Assembly: GCA_946122785.1 (NCBI GenBank) | Contig: CAMGYJ010000005.1 | Coordinates: forward strand, 61,950,200-62,014,199 | Source of the DNA: Linum tenue | Taxonomy: Eukaryota; Streptophyta; Magnoliopsida; Malpighiales; Linaceae | Direction of reading: 5' to 3' | DNA length: 64,000 bases | Shown: piece after piece, positions 55,346-64,000 of the stretch | Numbering within the stretch: position 1 is the stretch's first letter | How the letters are laid out: each line of letters starts with the position of its first letter | Program-made: the position numbers and the translations under genes | Notes under the pieces: model-generated | Database searches by the model: none | What the model was told of the DNA's origin: nothing | What the model saw: the letters and a program-made list of their open reading frames with translations, nothing else

Positions 55346-55511
55346 AACCGCCAAATGACCCGAAACTTGCGCCGATACACCTCTTTACTTGCTAGGACCT
55401 GAAATACGACAAAACAACACAACCTAGCGTAAAATAGGCCAAGGAACAACAAATTCGAGCTAAAATGGTCAGGGAACAAGAGTGAAAACATGTGCAAATA
55501 CGACGCTATCA

Positions 55512-55526
55512 AATTCCCCCACACTT
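55512..55526 (-). other. Polypurine tract, family C
   Basis: Minus strand AAGTGTGGGGGAATT, abutting TGATAGCG. Confidence 0.85.
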
Positions 55527-56947
55527 AACCGTTTGCTTATTCCGAAGCAAACCAAGTCGGATACAAGGTAAGCTCGAACCATCTCAGTCATGCAACCCTT
55601 GGGGGACATATCACATAGGCACGAAACATGGGAATCACAATGGCTTTCAAACATCAACACATGAATAACTTCAACCGCAACCTGGACAACCACCACAGAG
55701 GACATGAGTGCAGCAAAATCGAGTAAAGGAGGAGTCTCTCTTCTGTTCATCAACCAACATAGACTTGACTCAACCACTTACTCAAGACAGTCACCTCATG
55801 CACAAAACTCAAGATATCAGAATCGAGACCGAGCAATCTAGGTCCTCACTGGGGTAAAGAGTGTAGATAATATGAGAAAATGAATCGCTCACTCTCGACC
55901 AGTGGGGTCAGGACAATTTGATGCGAAAAATGCGCATGCTTATTCTCTCAATCCCTAACATCTCTTCACCATGACAGCAGCCTCTAAATGCTAGAGTTCA
56001 CATATGGGGTGTCACCACTAACTAATCCGGAGGTCTTAGACACAGGTTCAGATGACTGGCTAGGGTCTTGGACATGGGGAAAAGGGCCTTTTAGGTGGTG
56101 GAAGTATTCATAGCACAAGGTTCCATAGTTCCAAACCCACACAATCACAGTCAATCAAACCACTTACTTTCTTTCTGCCATTCTGCATTACTCACATTCT
56201 TTAGAGCACAAGAGCGAAGGAGGTTATATAAATGTTAGCATTTCCAAGCCAGACTGCTAAGAAACACTACTTAATGTGCACTATTCAGATTTTTGGTAGT
56301 GGCTCTCTTTTGCTTTCATTTTTTTGCTTTGTTTTTTTTTTCATTTCTTAAGAGAACCACCACCTCTGCACATTTTTCAAACACATGCCCAATTTTTAAG
56401 CACTACCTCCAGCCCTCACATTATATTTAGCAGAAACAGTAGAGAACATGTAAAAACCACTCTGTGGAACCTTCTAAGAGATGTAAAAGGGTGATTTTCC
56501 ATTGTAGACCGAAAGAAAGGATAACACACGGCTCAAAGGGCTGATTAGGGGATATGACACATCAGGACAGTCAATTTGGTCGTGGGCTAATCTTATGCCT
56601 CCATCATCTTAGCTAGTGACAACATGAATGCTGCACATCATGGAAGAGGGATTTATCGCACAAGAAAGAAACGAGCAGGCTCAAATCTCACATGGCTACC
56701 TATATGCTCTATCTCTCATTCTGATTCCCTGAACTAGATGCATAAACGACTGTCAAGAACAAGTAATCAATCCAAGTCACAGTTGATAAGCAAACAGTTG
56801 AAAGACTGAACCCCTACACAATTCTATTGCACGTCTCAGTCATCATTATAGGCTGTCCTAGTTACACCTCAGTTGTCATGCATTAAGTCGAAAGCCACTC
56901 AATTCACCTATTAAAACCATAGTGCCAATATGATCAAGCAAACAGCA
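55527..56947 (-). other. 3' UTR, family C
   Basis: Non-coding, homologous to 50748-52181 of family A over its length. It starts (minus strand end) with CAAACGG before the PPT. Confidence 0.8.
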
Positions 56948-57001
56948 GTGCTTGGAGCCCTCAAATCTCGAGATTTGGACAACGGACTAGGCTCCAAGCA
57001 C
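56948..57001 (-). promoter_or_regulatory. Covarying stem-loop H3, family C
   Basis: GTGCTTGGAGCC/GGCTCCAAGCAC outer stem and inner CAAATCTCGAGATTTG; the loop reads TAGTCCGTTGTC here. Confidence 0.85.
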
Positions 57002-57030
57002 ACATTTATACGTTCCAATGAATACAAAGA

Positions 57031-57072
57031 CCCCCCCCCCCCCGCACTTAAATGCGACATTGTCCTCAATGG
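57031..57072 (-). other. PPT1 motif, family C
   Basis: Minus strand CCATTGAGGACAATGTCG, then AAGTGC and 13 G. Confidence 0.6.
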
Positions 57073-57348
57073 AGCAGAGGGAAGGGGAACGATGTTACAG
57101 GGAAACAGTGGTCAGGAACGGTGACTGGATGGCAGACCAGTCAATAGCAGAGAACTGGACAAGGATCAGTCCAACGGGGACAGAGCTAGAGTCAGCAAAA
57201 CACACAGACATAGGGTGAAAGAAACCATAGTACCAAGTCTACAATCCAAACAAACAGGACAATAGAAAAGGAAACACAATACTGAGTCTTAGTCTGGAAA
57301 GAAAGACAAAAGCAGAGCCCAACTCGATGGGCAGCAGACAGAGCCAGC

Positions 57349-58556
57349 TCAGTTCTTATCGCCTCCGTCGCCAGCTGGAGGCGGGTAGAAATCCTCATGC
57401 CCCGGGGAGGCCTCCCAAGGGTTGCTAACAGCAGCAGGGTCCATGTCCCAGTAGCTCATCATGTAATGCTGAGCTGAAATGATGCGGCGGCGACCTTCAC
57501 GCTCACGGTCGAGTCGGGCGTTGATGTGCTCCTGGCCAGCAAGGATCTGCTCGTTTTGGCGGGAAATGGCTGGCAGCTGCTCAGCAATGTACGAGGTGGG
57601 CGCAGCAGCAAACGGGCCGGCAGCGGAAGTGGAGGCGCCAGCTGCTGAAGGTGTGGTCCGACGAGTGGTTCGACGAGCTGCAGCATCGCTCGCCTCGGGG
57701 AGATCCTCGCCCTCTGGTGCACGAGGAACAGGGCGAGGAAGTCCCCGGATCCAGGTCACGTCCCCGTCGTGCTGCAGTATCAGCTGGCGCCGTAAGGTGT
57801 CCCTCGATAAGGGTGTCGGTGGCAGTATGACAGTGAACCCAGAGAGGTTGATGTTGAAGTACCGTGCCAGGGCAGTGACCACCTGCCCACAAGCCAGAGC
57901 ACGACCACAGCGAGAAGCCTTGGCGATAGTCCTGGCGATGATAGAGGACAAATGGAGATTGTCTTCCTCCTAGCTGAAGGAGTGCAAGCAGTGTAAGGTG
58001 CGGAGCTGAAGATGACTGGTGGAGCCATCGCTGGGGGTGTAAGATTTCCCCAACAGCTGGTTGAGGATGCGCCACTCTGGGCGCAGCTGAGTAGCCGTGG
58101 TGTAGCCCGGTGTGAACACAGCGCCTGCGAACTCCGGAGGTAGATCCTCTCGAAGAATTGCTGGTCCCTAAAGATGGGAGAGTCGTTCTGTTCGATGGCT
58201 AGGTGGCAGGCGAATGGTGGAAGGAGCCCCAGTCTTCGATCGAAGTCATCATAGCTGAGGGAGTAAGACTCCCCGCCAAGTCGGAACTGAATGGCGTTGC
58301 TGTGCTCGCCCGCGTGGGTCCGGAAGTGCTCGAAGGTGGAATAGAACTCCCAGAGGAGCTCTTGATAGATCGGCTCAGCGAGGCAGAGGATGCGGCGCCA
58401 AGAGTAAGCGCGGATGGCAACCTCCATTGCCTCGCGAGCACCCAACTCCTCGAAGACCTCAAAATCAAGGTAATGGTGCTGAACGACTTTGCGGCGTCGG
58501 ATGTCCCGCAGAGTCTTCCTCTGGTCGGCGTCGAGCATGTTCAGGTAAGTGTTCAT
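57349..58556 (-). pseudogene. ORF3, family C, one frameshift and one stop
   Basis: The start at 58556 (MNTYLNMLDADQRK) is chosen because it follows the predicted splice acceptor by four bases, as in family A. Homologous blocks are HHYLDFEVFEELGAREAME, YQELLWEFYSTFEHFR, IQFRLGGESYSLSYDDFD, then after a frameshift near 58140 LRPEWRILNQLLGKSYTP. A TAG follows near 57970, then SSIIARTIAKASRCGRALAC and QVVTALARYFNINL, and a C-terminal helical part AEQLPAISRQNEQILAGQEH. The acidic FYPPPAGDGGDKN end matches the family A end. Function unknown; two lesions make this copy dead. Confidence 0.75.
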
Positions 58557-58635
58557 TGTTCTGCAGCCAAAAAGTAGCAAAAACACAACAACATACATGG
58601 AAATTTGTCAATGGTGAGTTCACAATCATCCGCAC

Positions 58636-58682
58636 CCGGGGCCCTCGAATCATAAAATTCGGACAGTGAGCTAGGCCCCAGG
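58636..58682 (-). promoter_or_regulatory. Covarying stem-loop H2, family C
   Basis: Outer stem CCTGGGGCC with GGGCCCCGG (one mismatch), inner stem CGAAT/ATTCG, and constant TCACTGTCC. Confidence 0.75.
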
Positions 58683-58734
58683 GGAGGAAAAAAAAACATT
58701 CAAGACCATTCACCATCCACACAAGATTAAACGC

Positions 58735-58786
58735 ACGTGGAGCCCTCGGATAATAAACCCGGACAGCAAATTAGACTCCAAGTGGG
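58735..58786 (-). promoter_or_regulatory. Covarying stem-loop H1, family C
   Basis: Outer CTTGGAG with CTCCACG and a short inner CGG/CCG; CTGTCC is kept. The weakest of the set. Confidence 0.55.
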
Positions 58787-59415
58787 ACAATCACAAACAT
58801 AGGCTGCCCGGTAGGCCAACCAAAGTAGGAACAACAAAGCATGCAACACCGTAGGCCTACCGAATTCATTCAAGCACAACCCAACCCTCGAATTCCCTCA
58901 CTTAAACCCGAAATATCAATCCTCCACAATTCACAAGTAAAACTAGAGAAGCACACCTGGAGGCACAAGAAGATATCGCGGGGAAGGTGAGGGAAGAGGG
59001 GGACTCAACGACGATCGCCGGGAAACTCGCCGGGAGGCTCGCCGGAGTTTCATCGCCGGCGGCTTCACCACCTCCAAACTGACCCAAAACTTTGGGGAAT
59101 GAGGGCCCGGACGCCAGGAACGCAGTGGTGCTCGCGATTTTTCGATTGGAGGCCGGAGGAGGGTGATCGGGTCGGAAGAATACCGAAGAGTCGTGGTTTT
59201 CCGGCGACCCAAACCACCTCCAAACTTGACCCCACTGATATAGGCTTGTACGCGCCGACGAGAGCAGCACGGGAGTGGTTTCGGATTTTAATTTGGAGCT
59301 CCGGTGAGGGAGTTATGGGCGGAAAACCACCTGAGAAGAAAAGGAGGGCGATTTTCCGGTGAAGGAGAGAGAGAGGGAGACCAGAAAAATGAGGAGAGAG
59401 AGAGATTTTACGGGC

Positions 59416-59680
59416 GTCGCCCAAAATTTACATCTCCGGGGGCAATTACAGGCAGAATTACGACCGTAATTTGCCCCTACTCAGCCCGTAATTTTAACGC
59501 CGCGAGCCAACTGCTCCCCTGTGCTAATTACGGGCAAGATTACGACCATAATTGGTCTGATCCTGCCCGTAATTTCACTGTCGAGACAAATCCCCTCTTC
59601 TGGCTTAATTATGGGCAAGGGCATGACAAATTACGACCGTAATTGGTTTCCCCTTGACCGTAATTTCACTGCCGTGAGCC
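59416..59680 (-). promoter_or_regulatory. Family C inverted-repeat cluster between pol tail and ORF3
   Basis: AATTACGACCGTAATT at 59456-59471 and 59629-59644 and an imperfect copy near 59540-59554, with half-sites AATTACGGGC and GCCCGTAATT between. The module is the same as in the family C LTR. No clear TATA box follows. Confidence 0.85.
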
Positions 59681-59872
59681 CTGTTCTCCAATTTTTAAAC
59701 CGCAATTTCGAGAAGCCAAAACCATTCGTGCCCCGGCTCGAAAATAGACACTACCACAGACAAAAATAGACCATCCGGGGCACGAAAAAAATTCCAGAAA
59801 GACTCCAGACAAACTCACAGACTCAAAATCGACAAAACGAAAAGGGAAAAATGGACAGAAATGCAAACCGTG

Positions 59873-59898
59873 GTGGGGTTGCCTCCCCACAAGCGCTT
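59873..59898 (-). promoter_or_regulatory. AAGCGCTT plus post-pol hairpin, family C
   Basis: Minus strand AAGCGCTT (59898-59891), then GTGGGG-AGGCAA-CCCCAC (59890-59873). Confidence 0.85.
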
Positions 59899-59936
59899 CT
59901 TTACCGTCTTTAGCTGTAAGCTAGTAGAGTGGATGC

Positions 59937-60767
59937 TCAATGAGGTGAAGGAGCAGGTGCCTCCAAGAGCGGATCCACATCGCTCTTGAGGTACAGCTTT
60001 AGGTGGTGGTCATGCACACGACGAATGTGGCCACCAGCACTCGTCGACTCGACCTGGCCATCCGGCAGGATGCAAGCGAGTGAATACTCGGATGGCCAAG
60101 GCGGTTGAGGCTCAGGAGGCGGGACCAGCTCATAGTGATCTCCGGTTTTCTTGAGAGCAGGCTTAGCTACCTGCAGCTTCGGCCGCCACTCCGCCTTGAT
60201 CTTATCTTTTGGTAACGGAGTGGATGGGAGTGGCGGCCAAGATATGTGAGAGGGGTCCTGCAAAATGGGAGGCACAGAAGGATACACGACAAAATCGTGC
60301 TCCTGGTGAGAAAGAGCATGCAAAGGCGATAAAGCATGGAGAGTATTAACAATAGAAAAGGTTATTCGCTCCTCGCCATACCTCAAGACTAAGGTCCCAT
60401 CATGTACATCTATGAGAGCCTTGACGGTGGCCAGGAAAGGCCTTCCTAGTATAAGGGGCACTTCTGTGTCCTCATTGATGTCCAAGACAACAAAATCCAC
60501 AGGATAAAAGAATTTGCCAACCTTAACCAGAAGGTTTTCCACTATGCCCCTAGGATTAGATCGGTAAGCTAATTGAAGAATCATCCTAGTCGCACGGGGT
60601 TCGCCTAGGCCTAGTTTCTTGAACAATTTATACGGCATGACATTTATACTAGCACCTAGATCCGCCAAGGACCTCTCTACATGCAATTTACCTATAGAGC
60701 ACGGGATAGTAAAACTACCTGGGTCCTTCTGCTTCTGCGGAATCTTGTTCTGCAGAATAGCGAGCAC
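59937..60767 (-). CDS. Protease fused to integrase tail, RT-less family C element
   Basis: A 276-codon open frame. Residues 1-150 are an Athila-type protease: [81 protein letters not shown] Pro-rich linker follows, and the last 30 residues, IRRVHDHHLKLYLKSDVDP..., match the end of the full integrases ([16 protein letters not shown]). RT, RNase H and the integrase core are absent. Because the frame is open through the join, this looks like a settled non-autonomous form rather than a random deletion. Gag upstream is broken in this copy, so the real start of the polyprotein is further up; no internal start is proposed. Confidence 0.7.
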   Translation of the reverse strand: MLAILQNKIPQKQKDPGSFTIPCSIGKLHVERSLADLGASINVMPYKLFKKLGLGEPRATRMILQLAYRSNPRGIVENLLVKVGKFFYPVDFVVLDINEDTEVPLILGRPFLATVKALIDVHDGTLVLRYGEERITFSIVNTLHALSPLHALSHQEHDFVVYPSVPPILQDPSHISWPPLPSTPLPKDKIKAEWRPKLQVAKPALKKTGDHYELVPPPEPQPPWPSEYSLACILPDGQVESTSAGGHIRRVHDHHLKLYLKSDVDPLLEAPAPSPH

Positions 60768-62710
60768 TCCTCGCTCAGCTCCACAGTGTCCAGCTCGCTA
60801 GCTTCTGCTTCTTTGAGAGAAGATCTTTCAGGAACTTCGCATACTTCGGCATTTGAGATAGTGCCTCCAGGAAAGGCACTTGGACATTCAGCTTTCTAAG
60901 CATGGACATTAAGTTCCCGAACTCTGCCTCGAGCCTGTCTTTGTGCAACCGAGTAGGGAAGGGGAGTTGTGGGATATACTCCTTCACTACTGGTTGCGGC
61001 TTAGGCGCAGGCACCTCAACCTCCTTCTCTGCTTCTTCTTCAACCGCTGGAGATGTTGAAACAAGGGCCTCTCTCTCTTATCCCCGAACAGGTGGATCAG
61101 CAGTCATCTTGCCACTCTTGGTTGTGATGCCATTATAGTGGGCATTCGGGTCCTTCGGATTAGGAATGGTATGACCTGGCAAGGTACCTGGAGCCCTCTG
61201 CGCCACTGCTTGAGCCACGCTCCCTAGCTGGGTTTGGATATCCTGCAAGACAGCCTATGTGTTCCTCTGGCCAGCTTCAAGAGCCAGGAATTTACCCGAG
61301 GCCTTTTCCATGAACTGCTCGATAGTGTTGAATTTCTGAGCACTAGAACTGGCAAGAGAATCCACCAGATCCCGCAGTTCAGCCATCAGATCGTTCTGCA
61401 ATGGGGTTGTAGGGGCTGCACCTGGCTGCTGGAAAGGTCGCGGCTGTGGTTGAGCAGCATGCCCCTGCATGGGCTGGTAGAGAGACTGCTGCTGCTGGAA
61501 TTGCCCCTGCCTGGGCTGATATGGCGGCCTCTGGAAGCCTGGCGGTCCTTGGGAGGCTGGTGGTCTAGGAGTGGCCCCAGCCTAGGAGAAGTTGGGATGC
61601 TGGCGCCACCCCTCATTATATGTGTTACTGTAGGGGTCATTGCGCCTATCGTTATTGATGAAGTTCACCTGCTCCTGGGGTGTGGTCGACTCCCTCATCG
61701 CCTGGCAGTCTTCCACCGTGAGATGGGTGCTCTCGCACCACTGGCAGAGCATCGCCTGCTGCTGTCCTGTACCTGCAATCATTCCCGAGCGATCGATGGG
61801 TGAAACCAGCTTCGATACCACCTGCACCAAATCAGATGACTAGGTGGCTACAGCATGCACACCCCGCCCTGGTGCTCGCCTCAGATCTCCTCGCAGTTCC
61901 CCAATCATAGCCCTGCTCTGCCATCTCTTCAAAGATTTGATTCAGCTGTGGCGGCGTTTTGGTGAGCATATTCCCGCCACAGACCGAGTCAATCAGCTGC
62001 TTGTCTTCCGGGAAGAGGGTATGGTAGAATGTGCCCAACTTGAAAGCGTCTGTAAAACCATGGTTGGGACACTTGAGGAAGAGACTGGTGTATCTCTCCC
62101 AAGCATCCTGGATGGTCTCATCTTCATCCTGAGTAAAGTGGGTGATTTTCTTCTGCAGGTCCGCCGTCTTGGATGGGGGATGGTAGCGAGTGAGGAACTT
62201 GTCCGCCAGGTTGGTGAACGTGGTGATCGAGCCTGGAGGTCGAGTGTCTAGCCACTCCTTGGCATGCCCCTCCAGAGTGAACGGGAAGTACCTCAGCTGG
62301 ATGGCATCGGCTGGGATCCCATTTATCTTGATTCCATCGATGAGCTCATGAAATCACCTCAGATGTGATCGGGGGCACTCCTCCTCCTTGCCACGGAACA
62401 CCACCGAACCGCGCAACATAGTGATGACCAAGGTGCTCACCTCAAAGTTGTTCGCTAGCACATGAGGGTGCTGAATGGGTGACCTCATGTCCGCGGCTCT
62501 GGCGGTCCAGTAGTATCCCATGGTCTGCTCCTCAGGAATGACCGCATCATTGTTCTGTGGGTCACCCATCTCTTCTTCGTCGGCGATTTGGAACTGTGCT
62601 AGTGCCTCCTCCGCAGCCAGTCACGCCTTTAGAGCCCGCTTGAAGTTCCTACAGGTCCGTTCAAGCTCCTGGTCTAATGGTAATAGTTCTCCCGACTGGC
62701 TACGGGTCAT
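60768..62710 (-). pseudogene. Gag, family C, several stops and frameshifts
   Basis: Starting near MTRSQSGELLPLDQELERTC (62710), the pieces in order are MGDPQNNDAVIPEEQTMGYY, DAIQLRYFPFTLEGHAKEWL, TNLADKFLTRYHPPSKTADL, HFTQDEDETIQDAWERY, CPNHGFTDAFKLGTFYHTLF, TPPQLNQIFEEMAEQGYDWG, a knuckle-like CQWCESTHLTVEDC (CX2CX4HX4C), a Gln/Pro-rich linker and LMAELRDLVDSLASSSAQKF. Stops near 62350, 61840, 61590, 61255 and 61080 break it. It is clearly diverged from the family A/B gag (capsid motifs kept, linkers different). Confidence 0.8.
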
Positions 62711-62832
62711 GCACTACCTACACACAATCAGCAAAAGCAACCCGTGAAGGCACACAGGTGGAAGAGAGAAAAATGCAGTAAAGAAAAATCTAGAGTAACA
62801 AACTTTCACGTTTCCCCAATAACCTAGAGGTT

Positions 62833-62850
62833 CCCCGGCAACGGCGCCAA
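62833..62850 (-). other. Primer-binding site, tRNA-Asp type (family C)
   Basis: Minus strand TGGCGCCGTTGCCGGGGA, about 6 bases from the LTR. Confidence 0.88.
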
Positions 62851-62855
62851 AAACT

Positions 62856-64000
62856 TGACACGCTAAAACACAACACCAAACTGCGACCTAGTGTAATCGC
62901 AGTCCGGAAATGCAGTAACAGGCAAGTTCTAATGTCAACCCGGGGTCTAGATCTACTGCCTACTCCGTGAATATCTATTATCTAGCAAACTAAGTCAAGT
63001 GATTGTTGATTTAAGTAAAAGCAGTAAGAAAGCAGGAAATGGTTCGGTTTTCTGAAGCAAAGGAAGTGTCACTCGGGAATGAGTCCCCCTAGCTCCTTAG
63101 TTAGGTTCCAGTTGTGATTACTTTTGGTTGCTTTACTGCTAATTATACTGCGGAAGATCCGACAGTAGCTTGGAATCTCTTAAGCTGACCAAGCCCTCTC
63201 AGTCCAACTACCCTGCAGACGACTAATCTTCACCAGGATAGAAAGCCGAGGCTATGGACATAGAACTCCACTACTGGAATTAGATTCCAGTACAAAGCAG
63301 TGAATCGACTAACTCTCGTATAATCGACTCACTACTACCAATTGAAGAAGCTCTAACAACCTAATCAGATTCTATCTATCTCAGGTTGCAGCAGAAATCA
63401 ATAAAAGGTGATCAGACTTCAATTGACTCATTCAAAACACTTCAATCGATTATAATCAAGCAATATCACAATCCCAACGTAATTACAATCAAGATTCCTA
63501 ACACATGGAACTAGGGTTCTTCATACCCAAGTGAGAGAGAGTTCTACTCCATAGAGAGAGAGAGGGAAACAGAATACAAAGCAGTCATACTCATAACAAT
63601 GAGAAGAATATGCTCTGGGATGTCAATCTTCACTCCTGAGGATGCAATCTGGGCTTTAATGGTGAGAAATCCACTCCAAATAGCTCCTAGGGTTTGTTCT
63701 TCGCACTTTTTCTCTCTAAGACTCTGTTTTTGCTCCCAAAAAGTCGATTCCCCTCCTTTGGCTCGAAATTGCCTAAAAAACCCGATTCTGGGCGAATTAC
63801 GGGCTGAATTACGGTCGTAATCATGGTCTGCCCGTAAATCGCCCAAAATGCGCGTTTTACTTAGCTCTAAGGAAGGGAATTACGGTCGTAATTTCCCAAT
63901 TACCGCCAGTAATTACTGAATTACGACCGTAATTAATGTGACACTTGCCCGTAATTGACTCTGCGACAGGAATTCTGGGAAATTAGGCTCGGCATTGCAT
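62856..64000 (-). mobile_element. LTR, family C (5' LTR, cut by window end)
   Basis: Same sequence as 54138 onward; about 229 bases lie outside the window. ATGGAGTAG is at 63552-63544. The family C inverted repeats are visible again at 63796-63960. Confidence 0.92.
63544..63552 (-). promoter_or_regulatory. Conserved two-codon uORF (ATG GAG TAG), 5' LTR C
   Basis: Complement of CTACTCCAT, in the same CT-rich context as the other LTR copies. Confidence 0.6.

Larger units (their letters stand above)
54138..55511 (-). mobile_element. LTR, family C (3' LTR of minus-strand element)
   Basis: On the minus strand it starts TGATAGCGTCG (55511) and ends TAGCGTGTCA (54138), 1374 bp. The second copy at 62856 onward matches with few differences over the 1145 bases available, implying a recent insertion. 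Family C inverted repeats are at 55060-55345. ATGGAGTAG is at 54834-54826. Confidence 0.92.
58561..58956 (-). other. Putative leader intron of ORF3, family C
   Basis: Donor CCTCCAG|GTGTGC at 58956 and acceptor GGCTGCAG at 58561. Stem-loops H1 and H2 lie inside, as in family A. Confidence 0.6.

Noticed and set aside
57479..57973. 164-codon plus-strand open frame
   Set aside because: Antisense to the C-terminal part of ORF3 family C.

Overview
This is plant nuclear DNA, from an angiosperm and probably a eudicot. It holds one intact host gene with plant introns and a plastid-targeted product. Around it lie fragments of typical plant transposons (hAT, PIF/Harbinger, MULE, LINE) and a dense block of Athila-type Ty3/Gypsy LTR retrotransposons with a tRNA-Asp-like primer-binding site. 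I cannot name the species. One run of exactly 100 N (14250-14349) marks an assembly gap.

Layout. 1-5.3 kb: a decayed minus-strand Athila-type 3' UTR, a 656-bp hAT element with a perfect 8-bp target duplication, a LINE 3' fragment, and a broken PIF/Harbinger element. 5.49-8.22 kb (minus): a 12-exon D-glycerate 3-kinase gene (GLYK), the photorespiratory enzyme, conceptually 465 aa. 8.2-10.9 kb: intergenic. 10.9-14.25 kb: an old, heavily decayed Athila-type element. 14.35-17.55 kb: plant-mobile-domain-like exons, a dead minus-strand MULE transposase, and its terminus packed with AAACCGC-type inverted repeats. 17.56-17.93 kb: a PPR pseudogene scrap. 19.33-20.55 kb: a large foldback element that is nearly one palindrome. 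22.69-22.85 kb: an orphan promoter and first exon. 22.9-26.28 kb: a long LTR-like repeat. 26.46-27.15 kb: an array of about 21 degenerate repeats.

29.19-64 kb is retrotransposon on retrotransposon. Three related Athila-type families can be told apart by their LTRs. Family A has LTRs at 29193-30549, 38599-39451 (partial) and 52197-53556; family B has one at 33225-34706; family C (minus strand) has them at 54138-55511 and 62856->64000. The coding order is gag, protease, RT, RNase H, integrase, then a separate downstream ORF3 of unknown function. Two of the elements (the family A internal region at 30.5-33.2 kb and family C) lack RT and most of integrase but keep the last codons of integrase. 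An 8,662-bp composite block sits inside an integrase gene with no lost or duplicated base, and this block includes an inverted, almost intact family B pol.

The most interesting signal is regulatory. Each family carries its own short CpG-rich inverted-repeat module (A: AACACGGCCGTGTT; B: AATACCCG-AC/GT-CGGGTATT; C: AATTACGACCGTAATT). Each module is clustered twice: in the LTR, and again in the spacer between pol and ORF3. In family A that spacer cluster ends at a TATA box. ORF3 then has a leader intron with matching splice sites in families A and C, and two covarying stem-loops lie inside that intron. A third copy of the stem-loop follows ORF3. A further covarying hairpin follows the pol stop codon, and a two-codon upstream ORF (ATG GAG TAG/TAA) is kept in every LTR that covers the position. 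Together these suggest a second transcription unit for ORF3 that copies the LTR's control logic. All of this is read by eye from one window, with no alignment or database search.
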